DNA from: Physcomitrium patens
Lineage: Eukaryota; Streptophyta; Bryopsida; Funariales; Funariaceae
Length of the DNA: 64,000 nucleotides
Assembly: GCF_000002425.4 (NCBI RefSeq)
Contig: NC_037270.1
Span: forward strand, 1,037,617-1,101,616
Reading direction: 5' to 3'
In this document: piece after piece, positions 44,605 to 55,687 of the stretch
Numbering within the stretch: position 1 is the stretch's first letter
How the letters are laid out: every line of letters starts with the position of its first letter
Translations under genes and position numbers: made by a program
Notes under the pieces: model-generated
What the model saw: the letters and a program-made list of their open reading frames with translations, nothing else
Databases searched by the model: none
What the model was told of the DNA's origin: nothing

Positions 44605-45955
44605 GGAAACACTTATAGAGACAGCAAGTATCTTCCATCAGTTAATTGGCTTGTTTCTTGGATAAACATAGCTAATATATCATTGATTTAGAATAAATAA
44701 AGATTGCTAATGACTTTGCATTACCTTCATCTAAAGTGTGAGACAATTCCTCCTTGAGAATTGTAAAGACTTCTTAGCATTGATATTCTGATTTATTTGT
44801 TTATATATATGAACCAAAACCATAATTGTTTTATATTCTTATTTTATAATTCTTTTTCTTGTTTACTATATATATATAAATATATCAAAATTATCAAAAT
44901 TTGCAATATCAACAAAAATATCTTTGTTTGTTTTAAAGATAAATTAACAAATTTTAAACTTATAACTTCAAAGGAAGGCTCCTATTAAAATAAAATATTT
45001 TTAAACTCCTTAAACTAACATTCAGCTTTGTATACATTTTGAATATTAACTTTTCCAACTCATAAAATTAGTTAATTAATATACAAGACAAATCCATTGC
45101 ATGCACTATCATAAATTTTGAATATTAGAATATTTATAAACTGTTTTTTAAAGATGCATATTGGTTTTATAATAGATTGATGTATATGATAATAAATAAA
45201 AAATATGGATATTAAATTTGAATCTTGAATAATTTTAGAATGTGGTAGTAAACTCTCTAAATCAATAAAAATAGATAAAAATAAATAGAATTTACATTCT
45301 AAATCGAAAAAACTCTTCAAAAAAGAATATTGACTTGCTCAATTAATTAACAAGCCTTATATACTTTACTTTAACATATACAATAATACTAAATTTTAAG
45401 TTTGATAACATATTCTGTACATCAGGAATTACATAATAAATACTGCTGTTTAATTTGTACTTAAAATAATTTCAAACCAGATATTAGATGTAGAAATGTA
45501 TATATATATATATATATATACGGAGAGAGACATACACAGATGTCTTGTTTGGAATTTGCGACATATAGTAGTAGAACATGAGTACAAAATGAATATTAAT
45601 AAAAAAAAAAAAAATCAGTTCGTTTTACATTTATTTGGAACCAATGATTTAATCATAATAATAAACCATGTAAATCATTCACCATATATTTATTCTACAT
45701 TACATATCTTTCTTAAACTTTGCAATCAATGCTAATCTTTGAAAGAGAAAGATCATACTTTTTATTCTACAATTGAATTACTCTTCTGGTATTCGTTTAA
45801 TAAAAAAATAACCAATATTATGATTATTTCATTTCTTTCAAAGTAAAATACAATTTCCATCTACAATACCCTGTTTTCAAATAAGGATTCAAATTGCTCA
45901 AACCAAATACACATAAAATTTGATAAATTTTTTGGTGTGTTTGAATTCTAATTCG
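42645..45955. other. AT-rich spacer with microsatellites
   Basis: No convincing gene. It contains (TA)n at 42964-42982, 43090-43131 and 45499-45520, a 38-A run followed by 10 G at 44559-44606, and an A run at 45600-45614. ORFs such as 44485-44691 and 45072-45320 are low-complexity. Confidence 0.6.
44559..44606. repeat. A38-G10 homopolymer junction
   Basis: A run of 38 A directly followed by 10 G. Such tracts are hard to sequence, so the exact length may be unreliable. Confidence 0.85.
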
Positions 45956-45959
45956 TACA

Positions 45960-47820
45960 TCCATCCATTCGTTCATATCTACATCCATGCACCAATCCTA
46001 TTCATCGCGTGTGGGGAGAGGAGAGGGAGGGGAGGCCGAAGCCGAGGAACCAGGGGAGAAAGTGGAAGGAAGGGGGAAAGGGAGAAATGAAATGAATCCC
46101 AATACCCCCCCCCCCAATCCCCGCCAACCCTCCCTGCCCTCCAGCCCCGACGACGAGGGGAACGGAGGAGGAGTATGAGGCGGAGGAGGAATAGAAGCCA
46201 ACTAGATGCCAGCCGAGCCGAGCCGAGCCCCATGGACAGATAGTCTGACTCACTCACTGCTCCTCCTCCGCTTCCACGATAGGGACCACACGTCACCGTC
46301 TCCATCATGGTCATAGGGCGCCTTCCCCCTCCCTCGGGCGGTCGCTCGCTCAGTTCAAACTTCCTTTCTGCGCGGGGGCGGGCGTGGATGACTGCATGGG
46401 TTCCACGAGATTCCAGTTTGAATGCCTGGCACCTCGATCGATCGGTCTCGACTCATCTCCCCCCTGGAACCGGGCGGGGTCTCTGCTTCCCCTCTCTCTC
46501 ACGGTCATAGGGCTGGGTCCTTCCAAGTTTGTCTCCCCCCCCCGTCTGCGCTTGGGGTGAGCACGGACATCCATTCATTCATACAGTCCACGTGGTTCCT
46601 GGTTGCAGCCTGCACATGCTGTGATCCGTTAGCGGCTGATAGGGGAAGTTTATTTAAGGCTGCTATCCGGGTGCCCGGGAAATACTTGAGCGTTAATGTA
46701 GGTTGGATGTATGGCGGATTTCGGCACAATGAACCATCGCCTGATGCTGTGATCTTTCTTTTCTATTAGCTTAGTTCGATTATGCTCTTTCAGATGCATC
46801 TACGGCACAGCGGCATGGTCTGCTCATATATGTCAGAGTCGTTTCCTCTTCCCCAGGATGCTTCAGAGCGATCCGGGAGTTACGCCTTCCAACTTTAGGT
46901 TAATATCGAGGATTTATCGCCGTGCTTCTCTCGTGAATAGAGATCAATCGTTCAGCGCGGCCTGCCATTGTCTTTTTCTCTCCATTCGCACCTACTAAGA
47001 TGCCAGTCAGAAGCAAATTCTATGAGGAGGGCTCATTTGTGTCTTTGAGAGTGCTATCTTCGTTGTTAGAACCGTAATTCTTCCTGACCTCCGTCTCCGC
47101 TCGTGAAAATGTGTTAAAGTTTTTGGTTTGATATTTAGTCTCGAACCCCACATTCACAGTGTGGGTTATCTTACGCGAATCGAGGAGACAAGTAGCTCAG
47201 TTTGTATTGCACAGTTGATTCATTTCTGAAACTTAGAGTATGCCCTTGTAGCTCTTGTCTAGAAGGACTGGAACATTGTTCTGTAGCGGAAGATGCTGGC
47301 TTGATGTTTTGCTTTTCGATCGATCATCATGCGACTGAAAGTTCTGTCGGACCTTGCAGTGTAAGTTCAGGTGGTTTTTCGGTGCAAGAGTTACTGTTCC
47401 TGCTACATTTTTGCACTGGAACCTCTGTAAGTTTCTTGTTCCTTTCCAGGCAGGTTTAAAGAATGTGACCCTAGGCGTTGTATTCGGAAGTGCTCGTCGC
47501 GTCGGATACACATGCCATGCAAAACTATCTAAATTGCAGCGTGTCCATGTGACGTGCCACATTCTGTCACACTTTGGTAAACTAGCGTCTATAATCAAGA
47601 TAGCCTTTGGATAGACTAGTTTGTTCTATTGGACAGGTACTGATAATGTTACATACGTCTAGTTCAACGGTTCTTGTCATTGCCTCTACTCCGGTTCTGC
47701 CGAACGCGGTAGCGATATTTTCGCTATAATTGCCACTCGTTGCCGTCACACGGCGACTGTTTTTGCTACCGTTAGAGTAATTGTGTTACATCTATTAGTG
47801 TTTTTTAAACGCTGGTTTCC
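45960..47820 (+). promoter_or_regulatory. Upstream region and probable leader of the GT34 gene
   Basis: A GC-rich block (about 46005-46700) follows AT-rich DNA and gives way to balanced composition up to the ATG at 47821. It includes repeated AGCCG (46211-46228), the 20-mer CCATGGACAGATAGTCTGAC (46230-46249) and the G-box-like palindrome CCACGTGG (46588-46595). Short ORFs here lack recognisable domains. Candidate splice signals occur (GTAAGT at 47427, several CAG acceptors), so a 5' UTR intron is possible, but I cannot place it. An in-frame TAA at 47806-47808 bars an upstream start. Confidence 0.5.
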
Positions 47821-49315
47821 ATGAAGATCTCTAACATCGTTCAGAGATCTATGGCCACTGCGAAAGGCCGACGACTACAGAGGTCCATCAACAACATGAA
47901 AATCACAGTTTTGTGCGGTCTTATGACTATTTTGGTGCTTCGCGGGACGATTGGCGCGGGAAATTTTGGCACTCCCGCCCAAGATTTTGAAGAAATAAGG
48001 GCTCATCTTCGGTCTGCTACGCGGGAGTTTCATGCTGTGCGTGTTTTGAATCAAGTTGATGAAAAGACCTCGCCTGATATGGTGAACAACGATGTCACCG
48101 AGGAATTAAGAGAGGATCCACTGGTGACATACAGCCTAGGACCCAAGATTAACGACTGGGACGGTCAGAGAGAGAAATGGATGTCTGAGAACAGTCTAAG
48201 TCTCAATCTGAAAGGGAGGCCGCGGGTGTTGCTCGTGACGGGCTCCCAGCCATCTAGCTGCGATAATGCTGAAGGCGATAATTTTTTATTGAAGTCTATA
48301 AAGAACAAACTCGACTACGCACGGCTGCACAACATGGAGATTTTCTACAATATGGCGCACTTGGACCAAGAGATGACAGGATTTTGGGCGAAACTACCCC
48401 TCATTCGCAGGTTGATGTTGACTAATCCGGAGACTGAGTGGATCTGGTGGATGGACAGTGATGCATTGTTCACTGACATGTCCTTTGAGGTGCCTTTGGA
48501 ACACTATGAGAATTTCAATCTTGTGTTGCACGGTTTTGACGACAAAGTGTATCAGCAGAAGCTGTGGACAGGTCTGAACACTGGAAGTTTTTTAATTCGC
48601 AATTGCCAATGGTCTCTGGATCTTTTGGACGCCTGGGCACCCATGGGACCGAGAGGAATCGTTAGGAACCAAGCAGGTATGGATGCTGACTTCCTTTTTT
48701 TAAGATTTTTACGTTGGCTAGTTTTCCCTGTTGAATGATGTGTCATAAAATTAATTTACATGTCGTTTTGGTGCGGTAGATGAATCTGGTTGTTAATATG
48801 AGGTGCTTGTGGTGATAGCTGCATGATTTTAAACTGAATGTATGATGCATCTTGCAGGTGAAATGTTGTCCAAGAGCTTGACCGGGAGGACGAACTTCGA
48901 GGCGGACGATCAATCTGCTCTAGTGTATCTGCTTATTACCCAAAGGCAGGAGTGGGCGAAAAAGGTGATGCTTGAGAATTCGTACTATTTGCATGGGTAC
49001 TGGGTAGACTTGGTTGGGAAGTACGAGGAAAACATGGCGAAGAGCCACCCTGGATTCGGAGATGACAGGTGGCCATTTATTACTCACTTTGTTGGGTGCA
49101 AACCTTGCCTAAAGAACGGAGGTGACTACCCTGTGGATACATGCTTCAAGCAGATGGAAAGGGCGTTCACATTCGCTGACAACCAGATCCTGGATGTTCT
49201 TGGTTTTCGACACAGAAAGTTGGGGTCGCCCAGAGTTGTCCGAGTACGAGACGACAGTTCGCATCCATTGAAACTTCTGAGGAAGAGTCTGGACAGAGTA
49301 CCTGCTATTGCATAG
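47821..49315 (+). CDS. XXT: GT34 family xyloglucan 6-xylosyltransferase-like protein, two exons
   Basis: Exons 47821-48676 and 48858-49315, joined in phase 1 within a Gly codon, give 437 residues, near the family length of about 460. It should be a type II Golgi protein that transfers xylose from UDP-xylose to the beta-glucan backbone of xyloglucan. A short basic N-terminus is followed by a membrane anchor (about 28-45), the GNFGTPAQDF stem start, YSLGPKINDWD and RPRVLLVTGSQPSSCDN. The catalytic fold has LLKSIKNKLDYARLHN, the D-S-D metal motif (Asp212, Asp214, in WWMDSDALF), GLNTGSFLIRN, FEADDQSA (Asp302, Asp303, Gln304), YYLHGYW and THFVGCKPC (His362, Lys367). All key family residues are present. 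It is flanked by spacer DNA, not transposons. The exact acceptor (xyloglucan or other) cannot be told from sequence. Confidence 0.92.
48677..48857 (+). other. Intron of the GT34 gene
   Basis: 181 bp, GTATGG donor after AACCAAGCAG and CTTGCAG acceptor before GTGAAATG. Splicing restores the conserved reading A-G-E-M-L-S-K with no frame change. Without splicing the frame hits TGA at 48736-48738. Confidence 0.9.
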
Positions 49316-49980
49316 ATGAGACAGTGGACATGTAGGAGGGAAAGGAGCTGCACAACTCTTCACAGTTTTAAGACGATAACTGGGTGGTTTATTTAGGAGT
49401 AGTGTACCGCTTTTAAGGGGAGACGGTAGATGCAAGAGAGTCCAGTGCCATTGCCTGGGCTCCTCTCTTCGTATCTACTGTATTCTCACATGTATTGTAT
49501 ACAGACAGTGGTGTCCATCCTATTCTTTTGGAATCAGTGATGATCGAACTCACAAAATTCTACCTATACCTTTTCAATGCAGTTTTTTTCTTAAGACAGC
49601 TCTGATACGAGAAAATGAACTTTACTTTCATATTCTGTGTGCGTTTTCCAAGTGGTTACAGATGTAATGTAAACTTACTACAGTCTTTACTGAAGTCATT
49701 TTATTCTCTGAAGTAGACTGCGATGCCGTGACATTGATTTTTTTTGTTAATATTGTATGGTCTTATTGAGGTTCTTAAATACTTCTGATTATCGCATGTT
49801 TTGGTCACATCACTTTCTCAAATGACCATGATTATCTCTTGGACTTTGGATTACAGCACTGCATTTGGTAAAGAACCTGTTGGACAGTAGCAGGAAGTTC
49901 AGAGCAAGCGGCGTGAATTTTGCATTACTGCTCACCGCAGCAAAATGTTCATGTCATAAGCGTTCAATAAATTTTTTTGG
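49316..49980 (+). terminator. 3' UTR and probable poly(A) signal of the GT34 gene
   Basis: About 650 bp of moderate composition, ending at a clear switch to AT-rich DNA. AATAAA at 49966-49971 is the best near-upstream element, preceded by TG-rich stretches (49490-49760). The true cleavage site is not visible. Confidence 0.45.
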
Positions 49981-50570
49981 CTTTATATTAGTCAAATTGC
50001 TGATACAGATTATAGTTAAATAATGTCATCATTAACATGCACAAAACAGTCCAAGTAAATTATTTCACTTGCAACATTTAAGCTTTTGTTTACATTTATC
50101 TTTCTGCTGTCGATTTCGATTTCGAAATTGCAATATCTATATTGCAGTCCAGCAAAATTTTGGAAAAAGAAACGGTACTCTTTTGAATAAAAAATCGGTA
50201 AAAATATGAAAGTGCAAATTAAACACATAATATGAATGATTAATTACATTCAACCTATATCCAAAGTCAAATGAATATTTATCAAAGTACATCACTTATG
50301 ATGAATATTGTTTCTATAGCTTTGCTTTTAGTGAAAAGTATTCTTAATATTATGGGAATATTGTATTATTGACATAAATAAAAGATACAACAACCAATTT
50401 GTTAATAAATAATATTAAACATGAATTGGTTTTTTAATGGTTTCATAAATTAGTTTCAAAAAATATTAATTTTAATATTTTAAACAATTGGAGTTATTTT
50501 AATAAATTCATGACAATCATTTATTAAAATGCTATACTTTACATCAACAATATGAAATAATATGCATTAT

Positions 50571-50609
<39 letters not shown>

Positions 50610-52106
50610 GGATATATATTATAACATATATGTAATAGCTCACTAAGAAAATATTTAACATTAAGTCTTGGATTGAATTTGCTAATCTTATTACATTAAA
50701 ATATCTTATTTACTTGCTACCATTATAATAGGATATTTATATGGCTTTAATTATCTCTACCATATTTAATAAGCACTCTATAAGACTAAATACGCTCTTT
50801 TAATATTTGACATGTAATCTACTAAAAATTCAATAGTAGATATAAGATTTAGTATCCATGTACCATAAAACTTAATTATATTGCACACAAATTAAATTTT
50901 TTACTTAAGATTTATAATTATAACCAATAGAACCACATAGATAAATAAATCATTAAGTTTTAACTAAAGTAATAAAGAATTTATTATTAAAAGGATTGAA
51001 TTCAAAACTATGGTATAAACATCTATATTTTGTAAATCAAGTTAATTTTAAAATTTTTTAAAGAAAATAAGATCTTTGTATAAATAATATATGGCCATTT
51101 ATGCAATTTCCTCCTAAAATTGAATTGTAGGCATACTGCAATCATTGCTACTACTACCATGCACCACAAGCCTCACCACAAGCCTTCTAGAGGTAGATAG
51201 AAATTAAAGGTAGGAAAACCACAATGCTTGTTGCTACCACCTCTATGCCTCACCTCAGTGCTCAAGGTTATAATATTTTCAAGTTGTGGCTAAAGCTTTT
51301 GATCTTCCTCCAATAAATTTAGTTGCTTCTTGTCTTCCACAATCATCAATGCCTCTTCTTCTTTTTGAAGTCTTCATGTTTCATGATAAGTTCTCTTCAC
51401 CTTTTTGCCATAACTGGGATCATTACAAGTTTATTTATTTATTTATTTATTTATTTATTTTTGTTGTTGTTGTTGTTGTTGTTGTTGTTTTTGCTAGAGC
51501 TTCAATTTAAAGTAAAAACTATGTTTATTAAATCAGAAGTTTCTTTTAATTTTTAATTTTTATAATTTTTTTAATAGGATTTGTTTTTTGTTTTTTGATA
51601 GAATATACTAACATCCAACATTCAAAATTGTAGTCATTAAAAGTTGCTATATTAAAAGTGATAGTTTTTTTTTTAGATTGATCACATTTTGCAACATATT
51701 TAATTTGTAATAGATCCATATTTTAGTAAGACAAGATTTATACCACTTTAATAGCATAATCCTGGGAGATTGACTATTTAGTCTTATTTCAATTTTTTGT
51801 GATTATTATCACATGAGTCACCCAATCTTTGTTATAAGAATTTCTTATTCTTTTTGGAAATTAAGAATTTTTCTTGAGATTGAATGTTTCTTCTTAAACT
51901 ATAGCTAAGGTAAATAACTAATGGAGAATGCTACTAATTATTGGTTGCATGCAATCATGATTTAAAATGAAAGTATACAAAACAAAGTATGGCACTAACT
52001 ATGAGTTCATGATGGACACAAGATAGATTAATTTTATAATATCTTTTAAAAATAATAAAAATAGATTAATTTTATAATATTTTTTAAAAAAGCAACCTAA
52101 AAGCTT
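49981..52106. other. AT-rich spacer
   Basis: No gene recognised. Contains (TA)n at 50574-50606 and a compound (TTTA)n-(TTG)n repeat at about 51430-51488. ORFs 51286-51510 and 51323-51556 run through that repeat. Confidence 0.6.
51430..51488. repeat. Compound (TTTA)n (GTT)n microsatellite
   Basis: About seven TTTA units followed by about eight GTT units. Confidence 0.9.
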
Positions 52107-53168
52107 GTCAGAGACATGAATTGAAAGAAGATGCATAAATGTATGAAATCCATGTCAAAAGAAAAGTGACAAAATAGAAATAAAGTAGTATGTATACTAA
52201 AAGAAACTGGAATGGCTAGTGCCAAAAGACAAGGAGACTAAAGACTCTTGAATCTAGACTAGAAGCAAGAAAGGAGTTGACAAGAATGAAGAAGGCTACC
52301 CTCTTGCCTCTAAAATACTATCTAATTAGGAGCTATGTTGTGATGTTCAATAAGACCTCTAATATATGTTGACTTTGCAAGACACATACCTTAGCTTATA
52401 AAGCAAGTTTTCTATGTATGCACCACATAATTAGATTGTTCTTCAAGCTACTAACATGTATAGCACATAACCAATTTATTGACCATGTTTTTAACCTAAA
52501 AAGACAATTATAGATACTTGTGAAGTTAAAACTATATCTATAAAAATTCTAAGAAGCTTTTATAGCAGATATTATGGAATTAATCTACTTTTATCTAATT
52601 ATATAGATAATTATTGGTTTATATGTATATGTCCATGATATTATCTCTCCTTTTGAAAACAAGTTCTATGAAAAGCGGTCATCATATGTTGAGAAAATCC
52701 AAGATGCGGCAAATTATATTTGCTACATACTCTGATCTTTGTTCTCTTTGAAGATGGTTGATAGGGCCTCTCAACTATTGATAGTATCTCATACCAGTAT
52801 GGAAAGACCACTTAGTTATTTGATTGTTGTTGAGGCCTTCATAGCTTCCTTTAAATAAAACATTTGAAACATTGTCAAGAGTTGTTTCTACTTCTAGTAA
52901 AATCACCAAACATTGAGAGTCCCTTTCAAGGTCATGATACCAAATGCATTGTATCTCGCCATCTATTCTAGGAAGAACATATTATTCTTGAAGATCTTCA
53001 TCTTGATTGCATCATCTTGAAGATTGTGGCAATTACACTTTCTTGATTAGAAGCTCACTAAATGAAGGCTCTTAAGTCAAATCCACTGGTTTTTGGTTCT
53101 CCATCTTCTTAGTGTCACAAATACAAAGAAGCTATAACAAAGATAGAAATTAGAATGTTATCTTGTCT

Positions 53169-53224
<56 letters not shown>

Positions 53225-53335
53225 AAAGTATTCATCTTGGTTTTGATGGATGTCGTTGATGAAAAGCCTCCACCTTCTTCATTGCATTTGTAAGATTTTT
53301 TGCTAGTAATAGGAACCATATACAAGACAAGGATT
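52107..53335 (-). mobile_element. Truncated E-family chromovirus, 3' end only
   Basis: The LTR at 52107-about 52643 aligns on the minus strand with the E LTR (shared ACTGGAATGGC and AAGCAAGAAAGGAGTT) and supplies the upstream half lost from E. Inside it lie a purine tract (minus strand near 52650), a decayed version of the small post-chromodomain ORF (near 52750) and the region after the chromodomain (GATGTCGTTGATGAAAAGCC, 53250-53270). A poly(T) tract interrupts it at about 53168-53216. No intact ORF. Confidence 0.6.
53168..53217. repeat. Poly(T) tract
   Basis: About 50 T followed by 11 A. It could form a short A/T hairpin; its length may be unreliable. Confidence 0.85.
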
Positions 53336-53688
53336 CAAGACCAAAAAATAGAATTAGTTCAAAATTAGAATAATAACTAGATACAAGACAAGAAGGTCTT
53401 AGCTAGACTATAAGAAGTGAATTGTCAAGACTGAGGATCCCCTTAGTCTAGATTCCTATATATACTAGATCCTAGGAAGCTTCTTGAAAAGTTTTCATGA
53501 GGCTTGGAAATAAAACAAGCCTAAGATCCTTCTTTGACAACTTCTAAAATCATCTAAAGCCTCCTAAAATCTTCTAGGATCTCTTATTACTTTCTAAAAC
53601 TTTCTTAGAATCTACTAGGACCTTCTAGAATCTTTTTAGAATTTATTAAAAACTTTTGGAATCTTTTAAAATCTTCTAGAACTTCCTA

Positions 53689-53706
53689 GAACCTTCTCGA
53701 ATCTTC
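53689..53706. promoter_or_regulatory. Heat-shock-element array in the A/F-family LTR remnant
   Basis: Four phased units GAA-cc-TTC-tc-GAA-tc-TTC, in the position equivalent to the F LTR arrays. Confidence 0.55.
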
Positions 53707-53777
53707 TTTAGTTGTATATCCATAACATTATTTTCTCCTCTAGCTTCGAGGTTTCTAAGAAGCAATGTTAATGTAAG

Positions 53778-54005
53778 TCAATATATGTGCAAGAAGTTGA
53801 AGACCTGTCGCATGGTGTCCACTATATATTCTATTTGTTTATTGCGAGATAAATGGTTCATAGGCCCTTGTAGCCATTGATAGTGCCCCAAGCCTTCTGT
53901 TTGTGACCAAGCATGAACTTTGGTATCTTTGTTATGAAAATGTTCTACAAACATATCTTTTGGACGTCCTTTATAAATAAATTCTACCTCAAACACAATT
54001 ACCAA
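53778..54005 (-). CDS. Small ORF downstream of the chromodomain, third copy
   Basis: 75 codons from a TTG, reading VIVFEVEFIYKGRPKDMF, HAWSQTEGLGHYQWLQGPMN, MRQVFNFLHIY. It is homologous to 33958-34182 and 34957-34760, and its frame is still open although the surrounding element is badly decayed. The upstream overlapping frame is also traceable. Unknown function. Confidence 0.5.
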   Translation of the reverse strand: MVIVFEVEFIYKGRPKDMFVEHFHNKDTKVHAWSQTEGLGHYQWLQGPMNHLSRNKQIEYIVDTMRQVFNFLHIY

Positions 54006-54479
54006 TAATATATTACTGTGTATCTTTTGTTGTCTTTGTGGTTTAAACAGCTCTTCAATTCGGAGTCAACTCTGCAAGCTACTTGATTGAAATGGTATAA
54101 CTGACATGGTATCTATGTTTTGACTATCCATATCATATAAAATAGACAAGACCAAAAGAATGTAAACATGATAGGATTGTGAACTCAATTATTAAGTTAT
54201 ACTATTATAAATATTTAAAAAAAATTGTCTCTTTAGAAGCTACCTCTTGTGGTTGTCGTTTTACTTATTTTACAATTCTTTTCAGAATAAACATGTATAG
54301 GAAAATTTGAACACAAAAAAAGACTAAATACATGAATTTTACTTGTTAAAGACACACAATTAACCATATTTCAAACCATTGAAATACTAATAAACACTAC
54401 AATGCTTTCTCCCAGTAACAATACTCCTTCATCAACTGATAACAACAATGTGCAATCCTGCACTGTCAAAAGACCGCTC

Positions 54480-55046
54480 AAAACACAATAATTTCCATCC
54501 AACACCAAGAATAATAGACTTCACTCTAACAATCTGAATTCACATAATTTCTGTAATTACAGACTTCTTTTATCGAAACACACATAGTTCTCAATAAACA
54601 ACAACCATAATCTTCCAATAACTCCTCATATAATTCAATCACTCAGTGATCTAATTACATAATCAATAACTCATAAATCAATCTTTGATTTATTTCACAC
54701 TCACTTCTCTATATTCAGAAACTATCCATTACTTTTCAACAACAAAGAAAACAAAGAAACAAAGAGGTAGCACCAAGCTTACCCTAATTTATGACTATCA
54801 TAGTCTGGCGCTCCAGAAAACTTCTACAACTCCTATATAATTGCTCATGATTTCCAGATTCTAACTGTAATCCTATAATTAACCACTTTTAATAAGTAAG
54901 TTAACCATCCATCCTCCTGAATTGACTATTCTATGGACTATTCGTCTATTTTACCAATATCTTACAAAAACGAACTAATATCTATTCTACATAGCCCCAC
55001 TCCTAATTGTGCAGTGTCTTCGCAAACATATATTTGATTGATACAA
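54480..55046 (-). repeat. C/G-family LTR remnant with 55 bp of internal 3' end
   Basis: A diverged LTR in minus orientation. It shares AAAGAGGTAGCACCAAGCTTACCC with the C and G LTRs and ends TCTATTCTACA at 54991. It is followed by the complement of the polypurine tract (AGCCCCACTCCTAA). The left limit is uncertain. Confidence 0.6.
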
Positions 55047-55575
55047 TATTTTCAATGTCTTCATCTAATTCTTCTTCTTCTTTATATTCGCTATTCAAAT
55101 CAAAATCATCATGTTGTCTTAAAAGATTTATGTCTTTGACAAAGTCTTTTATATTTATTTATGTTTGCTTTTTTTTGAGTATCTTCCCTTGCTTCTATTG
55201 TCATCATCCTTTAATCCAATATATTCAATTTTCTCCAAGAATCTTCCAATCCATTTTCTTGATAAATACCAAAAATCTTTCATCATCTTTTAATGTTTAC
55301 AAATTCAAATAGTTCTTTCTAATTTTTTATTTTTTATTTTTCATTTTTTATTTTTTTTTGCTAATAAAACTTATATCAAAGGCACCTATATCTTGTAAAT
55401 GTAGCTTCTTTTTTATACCTCCATAGTCTTGCTTTACAATAATACTTTTTTATTTTTTATTTATTTATTTATTTTATTTTTTTTTAAAACTTAAATCAAA
55501 GCCATTTATATCTTATAAATTTACCTCCCTTTTTATATCTCCATATTCTTGCTTTACAATGATACTTCTCCAAAA

Positions 55576-55611
<36 letters not shown>

Positions 55612-55687
55612 CATTTTTATGCCAATGTTTCAATTTACTCCACATATGCAAGTAGTTTGCAAATATCCTCCTTTGCACATGACCAAA
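55047..55687 (-). mobile_element. Fragment of a D-family interior with a local duplication
   Basis: Sequences such as TTTTCTTGATAAATACCAAAAATC (near 55255) and ATATCAAAGGCACCTATATC (about 55373) match the D interior near 21640-21870. The second motif recurs at about 55493, giving a tandem copy of roughly 120 bp. A 31-T run lies at 55580-55610. No open frame. Confidence 0.5.

Larger units (their letters stand above)
53336..54140 (-). mobile_element. Truncated A/F-family chromovirus, 3' end only
   Basis: The LTR end ATATCCATAACA at 53727 is followed on the element side by a purine tract (minus strand AGAGGAGAAAATAA) and the small ORF 54005-53778. The LTR carries the TATA-like TATATATACTAG near 53457-53468 and GAA/TTC modules. 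The interior breaks off at about 54140. Confidence 0.65.

Noticed and set aside
45979..46769. ORFs upstream of the GT34 gene as separate proteins
   Set aside because: Composition reflects GC-rich repeats (Pro, Ser, Gly, Arg); several frames are open at once, as expected in a GC-rich leader.
49316..53100. A second host gene between the GT34 gene and the retrotransposon fragments
   Set aside because: Only short low-complexity ORFs occur; no splice-consistent conserved coding segment was found.
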